From: Dipetalonema caudispina
Lineage: Eukaryota; Nematoda; Chromadorea; Rhabditida; Onchocercidae
Direction: 5' to 3'
Assembly (NCBI GenBank): GCA_013365325.1
Contig: JABVXV010000252.1
Coordinates: 1 to 64,000 of the forward strand
Length of the DNA: 64,000 nucleotides
The translations under genes were made by a program, and so were the position numbers. Below the pieces are notes generated by a model that did not search any database, was not told where the DNA came from, and saw only the letters and a program-made list of their open reading frames with translations. Below are positions 1-11,747 of the stretch, one piece after another. How positions within the stretch are numbered: the first letter of the stretch is position 1; every line of letters begins with the position of its first letter.

Positions 1-1609
1 TTTCAGTTTTATCACGCGTGAATACATCCCTTTCGACCATTCAGTATCTTCATCGTTCCATTCAAAAGCTCTGAGAAAAAGAGTTGCTGAAGTAAGAATT
101 TCACAGAAATGAATAACATCTGATGGTAACAGTTGCATGCTTCTTATACATTGCACAAAATCGTCGCAGCACACTGAATCCCTCATATGGACGATTGAAG
201 TTGTGACCGCGGGAGTAGCTAATGAAAATTTGAAATAATTTTAGTGTCCACTATGTCTCATTACAAATATCATTGTAACTTACAACGATGTGCCCGACTC
301 GTCGACTTTAGCGAATGCGTAAAGAATGTGAGTACATAGGCCTTTTGGGATATCTTCCGGTAAAAATTTGCCTTCTCCTTCAAAATGAAAATGCACATTA
401 CATCGATATGCATTGTGGTACAAATACAATCGTTACTTTATTTTGTTCGATTTAATTTTCTGTACATAAAATATTGCTTCGCTTTGCATATTAGTTTACG
501 GTATTAGAACACACATTGAAACGAAATGTTAAAAATTTGTGCTTATTTTGGAAGTTGAACTACTAAATATTCAATTTGTTTCTTCTCATTTACTTCTCAT
601 TAATATTTCATATGGATTAAAATCCATTTTACTTTAACCTTATAGATTGGAATGTATATTAATATACAAACAATCCCTTGAAATTACTTTGACTCTCGAA
701 TAAAATAAGATAATTTATAACATCACTGAACCTTGCCGATACTGAGCCCAGTTAGTATAGTAACATCCACGAACGTATTTGGGCAATTGTACGAAAACTG
801 CTGCATAACTGGCCACTAAACAAAGATTATTCTTTATTTGCATAGATAAATTAATTCAAAACTTTCTCTAATATATTTAATTGCAATGATAGTCTGATGT
901 TGCACTCACTTCTTGCATTTCATAAATTACCATATGCTACAGTAATTGTTCATTTATTACAATATGCTACAATAATTGAAGTAGATATGTGAGATACAGG
1001 ATAAGATATATTGATAATTGGCAAAATCAACATGAAACCAGCTAGGACAAGACAGTAATATTTCACTACCTTTTCCCTAAATTATTCAGGCATAAATCTC
1101 ATTTTTTATTTGTTTAATAAATGTATAAAATTACGGTGCTAGCAATTACATATAATTATTATACATTATCCCATCCAATCGTTGCTACAATTAAAAATTA
1201 ATGCAAAGTGGTCAAGATTTTGTTTATTTAATGCTATTGGAGTATGATAAATTAAAATTTATTTGTTTTGCTTATATTTTATGATTCAAAACTATCTAAT
1301 ATTATGCTTAAGATAAATTACATCGAAGAAAAGTATATCCAACACTATTTTTCTAAATTATTGCCGTCTATCGTTACTTTTATAATTTTGTAAGATTTAT
1401 TATCAAAGAAATGAATATGTTAAAAATTAAAGTTTCTTCTTTCCTTGAAATTTTGAAGTTAACGTATTATTTCACCTCTCTATTTGCATCTTTTGCCTAA
1501 TTCTAATCAATCGATTTACATTTTATTGAATTAATTTTATTAAAATTTGCTTACCTTTTGTAGCTATAATTGTAATATTAAACAGGATAAAAGTTATTAG
1601 CATCATCAT
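1..1609 (-). CDS. GH18 chitinase, 5' part (gene runs off the left edge)
   Basis: Secreted glycosyl hydrolase family 18 chitinase; in filarial worms such enzymes act on chitin of the microfilarial sheath and eggshell and in larval development (family knowledge). Four exons read right to left: 1555-1609, 732-815, 284-377 and 1-70, with matching phases and GT-AG introns, giving 101 codons. The product starts with a hydrophobic signal segment (MMMLITFILFNITIIATK), followed by the mature N-terminus with VRGCYYTNWAQYR, GEGKFLPEDIPKGLCTHILYAFAKVD (split here: GEGKFLPEDIP, then KGLCTHILYAFAKVD) and FEWNDEDTEWSKGMYS, which are typical of nematode chitinases. The first of three consecutive ATG codons was taken as start. 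The catalytic DxxDxDxE motif lies outside the window. Exon 1 is the least certain; it was chosen because it gives a signal peptide, a GTAAGC donor and the right phase. Confidence 0.85.
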
Positions 1610-1822
1610 GAAATAATATATACATATATATGTATAAATATATGGTCACTTAATCGTTATTGTTGTCCACTCCTGCATCATTTCAATATTTACTATTCAA
1701 TATTTACTTGACATTTGTCTTCATCAACTGTAGTAGTTTCTTTTTTCCTTTTTTTTTTCTTTGTTTACTAAATATATCACAGAATTTTCCGAATGTATTA
1801 TACTCGTTAATGAATATTAACC

Positions 1823-1824
<2 letters not shown>

Positions 1825-1862
<38 letters not shown>
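1825..1862. repeat. Homopolymer run, 38 T
   Basis: Uninterrupted run of thymine directly upstream of the chitinase start (on the other strand it is poly-A). Such long runs are common all along this window. Confidence 0.95.
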
Positions 1863-1863
<1 letters not shown>

Positions 1864-3492
1864 TTTGCTTATGCTTTATATAAACATGAGAAAAAGAAAT
1901 TTTAAATATTAATTTGTTAACAGAAATATGTTAAATGATAATTATATCGATTTAAGAAACAGTTGCAAAAAATAAATATAAAATTATTTTAGTGATATAA
2001 ATGAGTAAACGAGAAAGTATTTGAAAAGAAAAAGTAATAGATGATAATTAAAAGTGAATATCAAATGAAGCAAAAAGATACAATTTACTGGATGACATTT
2101 TGCAAATTGCTTTCGAGCATAATTTAAAATTTTATAATGAATATAAGTAAGGAATAGAATTATGCTTGAAATATTATAAGTAAATACTAAATGATCGTTG
2201 GTTCCTATTGTTATCGATAAATAAAATGAGATGCATAAAAGCTTGTACTAATTTGAAGTAATTGATGAAAAATTATTGAAGTTATGAGCTACATTTTTTT
2301 TGCTTTTAGAAGTTATAAATGAGCAATTATTTGATTAATTAATGATTAATCAATTATAGTCAAAAACTGGAAAGAATAAAAGAAGATGAACTAATTAAAA
2401 TTAATAATTAATTAGTAGTTGAAAACAATGAAAGGAACAATAACGGTAGATAAAGAATACTTAGAGACAAAGCAAATATTATCATCGCAAATAATAATAA
2501 CAAGGAATATTAATTAGCATTCAAATCCATATATATGAAAAGCACATATTTTAGATAAAATATCATGATATTTTTTACTGATTACTTGAAAACATTATTT
2601 GTTAATTCAGCTTTACCAATAATCTGTCAACGATACCTATCGATATTAATTATCATTTAAAACTTCTAAAATGTTATTTTATATCTATAATTGTTAACTG
2701 TTAGTATTAGTTAAAGTTTTTTATTAGATGTATAAATCGTATCATACCATTTATCATTATTATCACTAATGGTAATTATCAACCGTTAATATCATTAAAT
2801 AAATGATTCATTATTACCTACGATATGAATTTTTTTTTTTTTTTGAACTAACAATTAGGAATGAAAAATTGGACCATTTCCCCTGAATTCCTCAATTACT
2901 TCTGCTCTTAAGTGATGAATTTGCAAAACTACAACAGTGGTATTTCTTTTTTTTTTTTTTTTTTTTTTGATGATTCACTATTAAAAAAAATTAAGAGGTC
3001 GTAAGTCATGCTATAAGTATGTGATGAGAAATGAAATTTTTAAAATTATGTCTCCTAAAAAATTGGAACTATTTTGAAAAAAAAAAACTTTCACCTTACA
3101 TGCATTCCTAGAATATTTCTATGCTACAGGTTATAGCAATCGATAATACGCCTATTTCTTGATGATCATGTCTGATATCGTGAACAATGAAAATATTGAT
3201 TGTAGAATATGAGTTTCTGATATAATTTCTGAAATATAAAATAAAAAAAAAAGGAAAAAAAAAAAGATAGATTTTGGAACAATTAATTTTTATTTATTGC
3301 TGCAATAATTCATAATTTCGACAATTTTCATTAGATTTCTTTACCTCTTCAATTAAGTAAAATATCTCTGATGAGAAAAATATTTAAAAATATTTTCAAC
3401 ATTATTAGTTACTAACAAGATTTTATACATAAATTAAAAGTTTAATTAAAGTAAAATTTGAAGCTTTAATAATAATATGAAAATTTATGGCA

Positions 3493-3607
3493 TGAAAAGA
3501 AGGGAAAAAAAAAAAAAAGTTATTTTAGTTTTGTAACACAATATAAGTGTTTAACATCTTATACTATGTAACAAAAACTAAAATAACTTTTCATCATTCT
3601 TTTCCTA
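3493..3607. repeat. Imperfect inverted repeat (hairpin)
   Basis: The core arms are 3519-3538 and 3567-3587. They pair over about 20 bases with one mismatch and one inserted A; the spacer between them is itself partly self-complementary. Pairing continues weakly outward through the A run and GAAAAGAA on the left against TTCTTTTCC on the right. Could be a degraded miniature inverted-repeat element or chance pairing in A+T-rich DNA. Confidence 0.5.
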
Positions 3608-4114
3608 ACATTTATTCATAAAGCATTTTTCTTTAATTAGAATTTAACTTTCCAAGCATTGTGAAATACGACATAGTTAAATTACAACCAATATTATAAG
3701 TAAACTTTTAATTTGATTTGAGCAGAAAATAAAGAAAAAAAAAAAAGAAAAGGAAAATAAAAAAGAAATTCGAACACATCTTAATCAACGTTTTGCTTAA
3801 AAAAATCTCACTTGTTAATGAAAATATCCTACTCGCTCATTGTATTTCTAACAAAAATTTTTCTTCAAACTACATCAGTTTAGGGATAGTAGTTTTCATG
3901 ATGGGGCCGTGTTACTATTAGCTCAAGTAACATTACCCATTACATGGGAATAATTTTTGAAGTATACTTTTCCTATGGGATTGTGGATATTCGTTTTCAG
4001 TTTCTTTCATATGGGTCGGTTAAAATTTACATATTTTTATAACATAATTTAATTATACTTTTGATATTTATTGTTTTGTAATTATGTTGTAACTGATGTT
4101 TTCTTTGGAGGGAA

Positions 4115-7100
4115 ATGTTGAGGACATTATGGGGAAGAACAAATAATAATAATACCTCGAATGATGATAGCGATGATCGAAATGCAATCTACAATGATCA
4201 TGATAGTTATGATGATGAACAAGAATCAATCGATCATTCTTATCTGCAGGAACACTGCCATTTTTTGTTGCTTTCCCAAAAAGAGGTATAATTTTTTGTT
4301 TTATTGATTTGATTATTTCCCATATCACTTATTTTTTCAAAATTTTTGTTTCTATTTGTTGGAAAACTTAACAGGTATTAAGTTATTCTATATTAAAGGC
4401 AATGAGAACATTATGTATCAAAATATTTAAGCATTCATTATTGCCTTGCTATATTGTTGCATTAATCATGCTAGCATCATGTTCATATGATTTCATTGAT
4501 TTTACATGTCCGTTCAATTTGCTATTCTGTTAACTGTATTGATACTGATCACATGATACTTAGATCATTCTGTTGATCTTATAATCTTTTCCTTTTACTA
4601 ATCGTATTGTTGTCCCATCGCGATGGGAATAGTCTTTAGACATCCCAAGAATTTCACGACTGATTTGTCATCTTGTTTTATTAACTAAGATGAACTCATC
4701 AGCATGTAGGTTTCAGCTTGGCAGGAATTTCAGTATTATACATTGAACACGTTGTTCACATTTGTATGCACATTTCCTTCAAAATTAAATATTTTGGAAG
4801 TTTGATTGTCATTTAAGCGTTAATTATAATTTAGAAACAAAATTAATTTAAAATCAAACGAGAGAGAAAATTTTACCAACAGATTTCAAACATTTCCAGG
4901 ATCGAAAAGCTGAACAATCATTGGTAATTGTAGCAATTTTAAGTGCTCTTTTTATTATTGCTGAATTCAGCGGTGGCGTTTTGGCCCGCAGTTTAGCGAT
5001 AATGACCGATGCTGGACATATGCTTAGTGATTTGCTCTCCTTTGTAATATCTATCATTGCGATTCGACTTGCACGTTCTCCTGGTTCGATTTTCATACCA
5101 ATATTTTTCTCCAGAAATAATTGCAAATCAATTATTCCGTTTTTAAGATGATCGGAAGATTTTTATTAATTAGAAGCAACTTGTCTCTTTTTTTATATAA
5201 TTCAGCGTTTCTCGGGAAACGTATGGATAGATACTGAATATCAGACAGTATATAATGATTAAATTGTATCTTTTAAAAAACTGTCAAGTTCCGACTTATT
5301 GATCAACATGACAACATCATGCAAAGAGTATCATGCAGATGTTCCGTTATTTATCGTCATTTAGTTATTAACTTACATTCTTTCGCATTAAATAAATTGC
5401 TGAAAAACATAGAAAGCAAGAAGAAAATTACGATATTGGGGACCTGAAAAAAAAGAAACCTAAGAAATAAAATGAATCGAGGATGAGTAATTTCGATACA
5501 GACTTGTATGTACGCTAGTTGCATGCACTGCATACTGATTGCTCCAATAGAAAATGTTGAACATCTCTCGTATTGATAATTCAAACTTCAATGAAAATTT
5601 TAGCAAATCACCGATTATCGTTTGGTTTTCTTCGTGCGGAAATTTTGGGTGCTACAATATCAATTATAATTATATGGATTCTTACGACGATGCTTGTAAT
5701 GCTTGCGTTACAGCGTATAATCAATAATAATTTCGATGTTTGTTTGTTCATTTTCTTTACAATAATGCCATTTCTTTTTTCTTCATAATTTCGGAACAGC
5801 TAGAAATATGTTGTTTAAATGACAGATTTTGGCACTAGTTAGACAGCTACATATGGAATTGGAGTTTTGATACTAATTGGGTATTACTATACCTAGTAAT
5901 GTGGTAATTTAAGGTTAATCCATTGAAAATAGAACTGATGATATTTCAAATAAGTAGTTGGGAATTTACTTAGAATCGTAGAATTCTGTCGAGATATTGG
6001 CGTTCAATCATATTCGACGTATGATCTCTAACGACAGAGATTCGTTCGAGTGATATAAATTCTTATAACACGTGGTATGGCGCAATCCTTTGAAACACTA
6101 GGTGAATAAAATTACGTGCTGTAAAATATCGAAGGTATATGTTCAAAGCAGCATTTCAAAAAAAACATGTGAATCAATGTGTTTGTTTACTATCGACTTT
6201 TGCCGTAGTAGTCAAGATTAGAAATCGATGTTGAAAATTGATTTTAAGTTATTAGTAAATACTGTATGTGAATACGTGGAAATAGTTTTAGTTAGAAAAT
6301 TGTCAATTATCAAAAACGAGTGTGGCATTTTCTTTATAATTTTAGTTTGATTTGAATAATTTTCCCAGCTGTATAAGTCTTTTATTGAAATTCAACACTT
6401 TTATTTTCTGACAATTTTAGGTTGATGCAAATACGATGATTGTGACGGCAAGCGCAGGCGTATTATTTAATGTTATCATGGGACTCGTTTTGCGGTATTT
6501 TCGTTCTGCTCATTCACAAGATATGGGTCATAGTCACAACCAGTAGGTACTTGGTTTTTCTTTAAATTTTTACCTAGATAATACGAAGTTGGGTTTTAAT
6601 TAATAAATTTTACCAATATGTCGTAATTACTAAGAATTCTGCCCTGTTGAAGGAGTATTTTCCAACTTATTCAATTGCATAATTCAGTGCTAATGTAAAT
6701 GTGCGAGCAGCTTTCATCCATGTTCTTGGTGATTTTATTCAGAGTATCGGCGTTCTGGCTGCTGCTATCATCATTAAGGTAAGATGATAGTATGCTGTTA
6801 TTGATATCGTATTTTCCATCATTAATATTCTTTTTGGGAGGAGGAATGAAACAAGAAAAAAAGGTTTTGTCATTTGCAAAAAGATTTTGATTTACTCAGT
6901 TAATGCTGCAATTACTGCCCTTTCTTACTTCCCTACAACTTTTTTTATTACAGATAACAGATTGGAAATTAGCTGATCCATTATGCACTTTCCTCTTTTC
7001 TATAATCGTACTTATCACAAGTATTACTGTAATTCGTGATATTTTCTTCATATTAATGGAAGGTATTGATGAAAACCTGTTTTCCGAAGAAAATAGAAAT

Positions 7101-7929
7101 TATCCTTAAATAGAAATTATTATTGACAAAATAACTTTTTTTTCCAAAGAAAAAAAAACTTTTTTCTCTTTTCATTTTGCTGTTGAAATTGCTTCCTACT
7201 TTTCAGATTGTTCTTGTTTTGTTAGATTTATTTTGCTTCATAATCAAATTCGTGATTGGTAGGATGAAGAATTATCAATTTTTCAGGAACACCTGCACAT
7301 ATCAATTATGGTGACTTGCAAAGTGATTTGTTGAGCATAAATGGTGTACGAACGTTGCATAGCTTGCATGTGTGGTCATTGAATATGGATAAAACGGCTT
7401 TAGCAGTTCATTTGGCCATTGGTATGTTGCATTGATATTATCGAGCATATCGTCAGTATTTTTCATCTTGCTGTGAATATTTGAATATTCCTGTATTGAT
7501 GGTATGTTTCCATCGTTAGATCTGACGGAAAAGACAGATTTGGATTTCGAAAAATTCAAAAGTTAAAATCACAAAAGGCTTGTGTCTTTGAAAGTAACAA
7601 TTATTCCTGGGAAATGTAATATGTCTATCTAAACTTTCTTCACGAAAAGTCAGAACTAGATGGTTAATGTCGTCCACATCAATTTAAGAATTACCCGACG
7701 TAATGATCGGACAGCTTTGGAATTCATGGTTGAATGCACTCTGTTTTTCATGTTTATTGCAGATGAACCAGAGAAAGCAACCGAAACAATGCAAGTAGCT
7801 AGTAGACTTATACGTTTCAAACACGGTATACATCTAGCTACGATACAAATTGAGCAATATGAAACTTTCATGTTATCATGCAAATTCTGTAAACCGTTAT
7901 TTGAACTAAATACAACGGTTGATATTTGA
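4115..7929 (+). CDS. ZnT/SLC30-type zinc transporter (cation diffusion facilitator)
   Basis: Membrane Zn2+/H+ antiporter of the cation diffusion facilitator family, closest in style to the ZnT2/3/4/8 group, which move cytosolic zinc into vesicles. Eight coding exons: 4115-4285, 4900-5083, 5604-5737, 6421-6542, 6688-6778, 6954-7062, 7287-7421, 7763-7929, total 370 residues, the usual length. Visible hallmarks: cytosolic His-Cys-His at residues 47-49; transport-site pairs H97/D101 in TM2 (TDAGHMLSD) and H215/D219 in TM5 (HVLGD); FGFLRAEILGA loop; MEGTPAHINY at the start of the C-terminal domain; terminal CxxC at 355-358. The loop between TM4 and TM5 has few histidines (AHSQDMGHSHNQH). An AATAAA lies at 7944-7949 and another at 8803-8808. 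The start is the first ATG after an in-frame stop. C. elegans relatives would be cdf-2 or ttm-1; orthology is not settled. Confidence 0.92.
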
Positions 7930-8969
7930 ATTTTATTAGTAATAATAAATTTAATATTATTACAGAGAAAAGGATGAAGCTGTTGGGTGAATGTTACGAT
8001 TGTATTAAAATTATGTAAAGTTTGTTTAAATTTAATCGTTTATAATACTTCAGTTCAAAGCTTTTGACTGAAAATATTAGAAGTATTTGATGGAATTTGT
8101 TTTGTTAACTCAACCAGATTTTCCTTTACATAAGTTTTAAGTGTACGCGTTCTCTGAAGAATTTGTACGTAAGAGAGTATAGACAGTCGTTTAAAGAGGT
8201 TCTCTAAATCTGCTCCTTCGCAGTTACTGTTACCGGTAATTGAAGAAGTCAATTGGTATGCAGCAATTGTACCAGTGATTCCTCGGCTGTTTGAATCTTT
8301 CTAAGACATATATCTTTAGTGGCAAGCGTCGACATTACTGCTCCTTCGTAGTTACTGTTACCGGTAACAATCAGACGATAATTGTGTCTGTCTGGTTAGA
8401 TGTTATAAGATGGTTTTAATGACATTGATAGAGTTTAGGTATTGATTACATGCATTCGGCTTTAGCCATTCTACGGTATATCGATTTCATTCACCTGACA
8501 GTTTTAGACATATGATGATTCAATCGGTTTGTACCGTTGTTTGATGTTCAAAATTTTTTTTGGTCAGGAATTTTGATTGTTGAGAATTTATCTGTATTAC
8601 TTATGATTTCACTTTTATTTTTTATTTTTTAGTTCCTTTTTTATCTTTTATTGTTTTCAACTACTATTACTTTCAGATTATTTATAGGATTTTCTTTCAT
8701 AAATTTTATGCTGTGACGACTTTGGCTGTTGTTCATATGTGATACTAGAGTCTTATCATCTCACTATTACTTTAACAGTTCTCATTTGATTTCATATGTC
8801 GCAATAAAATAAATCAAATTATTCGTTATTGCATGTCAAAGTTTATACTGCTGCTAGTACTTATTACGATGACAATTAGTAACTACTGCTATCCGTTTTC
8901 ATCGTTTAAAAGGAAAAAAAAACGTATGTTTGAAGGAAAATTTGATTGAAATATTCATACATTGAAGGT
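7930..8969. other. Intergenic region between zinc transporter and NOMO genes
   Basis: About 1 kb separates two genes on the same strand, more than the 100-400 bp usual inside nematode operons. It contains a 30-bp direct repeat (listed separately) and possible polyadenylation signals of the upstream gene. No coding sequence recognised. Confidence 0.6.
8210..8367. repeat. 30-bp direct repeat, two copies 128 bp apart
   Basis: Copies at 8210-8239 and 8338-8367 differ at one position. Both end in GTTACCGGTAA; the second copy completes the 12-base palindrome GTTACCGGTAAC. More G+C than the surroundings. Function unknown. Confidence 0.85.
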
Positions 8970-11663
8970 ATGAGCTGTACGTATACGATTAAATGGCTTG
9001 CATTGATTTTAATATGTATTTCAACAGTAACAGCTGAAGTTTACAGTTGCGGTGGTTTTGTCAAATCACCAGATGTCCCAATTGATTATTCGAAAATACA
9101 GGTTTGAAAATTTAGTATCACATAGCAGAAATCGTTATTAGGAATGAGCAATGCTGCTCTATTGTGAATTTGATACACACCTATTTAGGGTTCATTTGAA
9201 TTAGTTCTTTCGCTTTAATTGGGTTTTTTGCGATTTTTTGTCAACAAAGGATTGAGAATTCAAATTTTTTGAAAATTTTCTTTTTAAGTTTCAAAAAAAA
9301 GCAGATGCCAGGAAAAAACAATATTTTTTGCAAAGTGTTTTAAAATAATTGGATATTCGTATATACTCTTTTATGGATGGTTTTTTTTTTTCTTTTTGCT
9401 AATTAAATTCATCCATTCGTAGGTTAAACTATTTACTGCTGAAGGAAATTTGAAATTTGAAACGGAATGCAGTCCGACGAATGGTTATTATATGATTCCG
9501 GTGTATAACAAGGGCGATTATTCTATACGCCTTTTCGCCCCGGATGGATGGTTCTTTGGTAGGTGCTCTTTTCAGAACCCATTTTTACCTTTAATCATTT
9601 GATATTTTATAATGCTGAGAGAAAAAAAAAAAGAAAAGAAATTCCATAGCGATGAAACATTTCCTTGACTCATTTTCATCTTGTTTATATTTCTCTTTTT
9701 TTCTTCGTTACTTTTACTCTTCCCTCTCTCTGTCTCAGAAAAAGGTTGCAAAACATTATTTCAGAGCCAAGTACTTTTGATCTGAAAGTAGATGGGAAGA
9801 ATGATTTATGCACCAAAGGCGAAGATATAAATTTCGTTCTGAATGCTTTCGCTGTGGAAGGTATACTACGAAGTGGTGATGGTAATGGACCGGCAGATGT
9901 TGCGTTAATTCTTATTGCCGAAAATGGTACGGTTATATCGGAGGCAAAAACGGTAGCAAATGGCGCATATCGATTCCGAGCATCACCGGGAAAGTATTTA
10001 GTAAGTCACTTCTTTGAATGTTTTTTCCAGCTCTTAGTTGAAATGATCATTGTTTTTATTTTAAATTGAACCAGACAGATGGATTCTTGGAATAGCTGCG
10101 TTTGATACTGCGTTTGACATTTCGAAAATCCAAGTCATTGTGAAGATTTTCAGCAAGTTTTCATGGTAAGGATATTTGAGTAAGCTCCTTTTTTGAAAAT
10201 ATCAATAAGCAATTAACATTTTATTCGCCAATCCGATTTGCTTCGAATTATTTCTCATCTTTCCATGAAGGTATCAACCGCAGATAGTAGCACAGAATGC
10301 ATTGAGCGTGGTAAAGTGCCGATATTGATTACGACATCGCCTGTTCGTGTATCACCGGATTTGAAAATATCCGGACATTTGTTGACAGTTGCTGTTTTCT
10401 CCAGAAAACATCAAGTATCTGGAGTTTCTGTAGCACTTTATTCGGAAATTGCTGTAAAGGCAAGTTATGAAAACTTTTTAACATTATTATAGCTGCTAGC
10501 TAAATCATTCTTAATGTCTCGGAATATCTCATCAGGTTCATACCTCAAAGAAGACGCATTTGTCGCGAACCCTAAGCTACTTGTAATCTATTCAGCAGAA
10601 TAATTTAGCGGCTGTTTTTCTTCTGATATTTGTAATGTATAATATGTATTGTTGTATTGTAGTGCGATTTTTTCGATGCATTCCATTTTCTACTATTTTT
10701 ATGCCATATTTGTCAGTAAGTGGTATTTTGTGTAAATTGATAATTTCAATTAAGAGAAGTCACGTCTCAATATGAAAATCTTTTGACTTTTACTATTGTC
10801 GTTTTATAGTTGCCATACTGTGACGAAAGATTGGCTGATGTGAAAAAAGAAGGAGGAAAACATAATCAAAAGCTAGCTTGCAAAATGAAAACTGATAACA
10901 AAGGCGTTGCTCAGTTCCCGTGTCTTCCACCAGGGCTGTATACTATCCAGCCATCTCTTTCCACCGACAAAATTCGTTTCATTTTTTCACCGGAAGTAAA
11001 GAAAATCACGATGGGGTCATCTGCAGAGAAGGTCTTGCTTTTTAAATTTAGGAGTCAAATAATTTAATTTTATATACTGGTATGCTTTTACAGTTTTTAT
11101 ATATGTTAAAAATTAAAATTGCGCCAGCTCATCATTTCTACTATTGCTTATGTTGGTATATATTTCTTCATTATCAAGATCTAGTTTTGTGTGCATATTT
11201 TATAAATTATTGACTGTATCATCTACAACTCAAGATCGGGTATTGTAGATCTTCGTTATAGTACTGAGGGTTAGCTGTATCTAGCATTCAGTTTTGCCAC
11301 CATCAAGAAATGCACTATGTCGGATATACTTGAAGTTCTGTCATTTTTAGTACCAAATTAACTGTTGTTTTCAGTTATCTTTCTAATGATAATATTTTTT
11401 GAAGGTTGTCTTCAACACACATGGATTTAGTAGCAAAGGTCAAGTGCTTTTATCTGGACAGCCAGTTGTCGATGCAATTATTCATGTAAATGGTGAAACG
11501 AAAGGAAAAACCGATGAAAGCGGATGGTAACTTTTAGTTGACCGAAAAACCAGCTTAGATCAAAATAACAAAAATAAAAATGTGGTTTATTGTTTAATTC
11601 GAAGGTTTGTTATATGTAGCAAAGAGACTACACATAACACTAAAAAAATAAGTGAATAAATAA

Positions 11664-11747
<84 letters not shown>

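Larger units (their letters stand above)
1610..4114. other. Intergenic region between head-to-head chitinase and zinc transporter genes
   Basis: No coding exon or RNA gene recognised. It is strongly A+T rich and holds a 38-nt T run, several shorter A or T runs and an imperfect inverted repeat near 3.5 kb. Because the two flanking genes are transcribed away from each other, both promoters must lie here, but I see no specific element that I can name. Confidence 0.6.

Noticed and set aside
1660..1905. Open frame with a long phenylalanine run
   Set aside because: It is a translation of the 38-T run and neighbouring A+T-rich DNA; no family similarity and no splice context.
4854..5126. 90-codon frame on the minus strand
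   Set aside because: It is the antisense shadow of zinc transporter exon 4900-5083.
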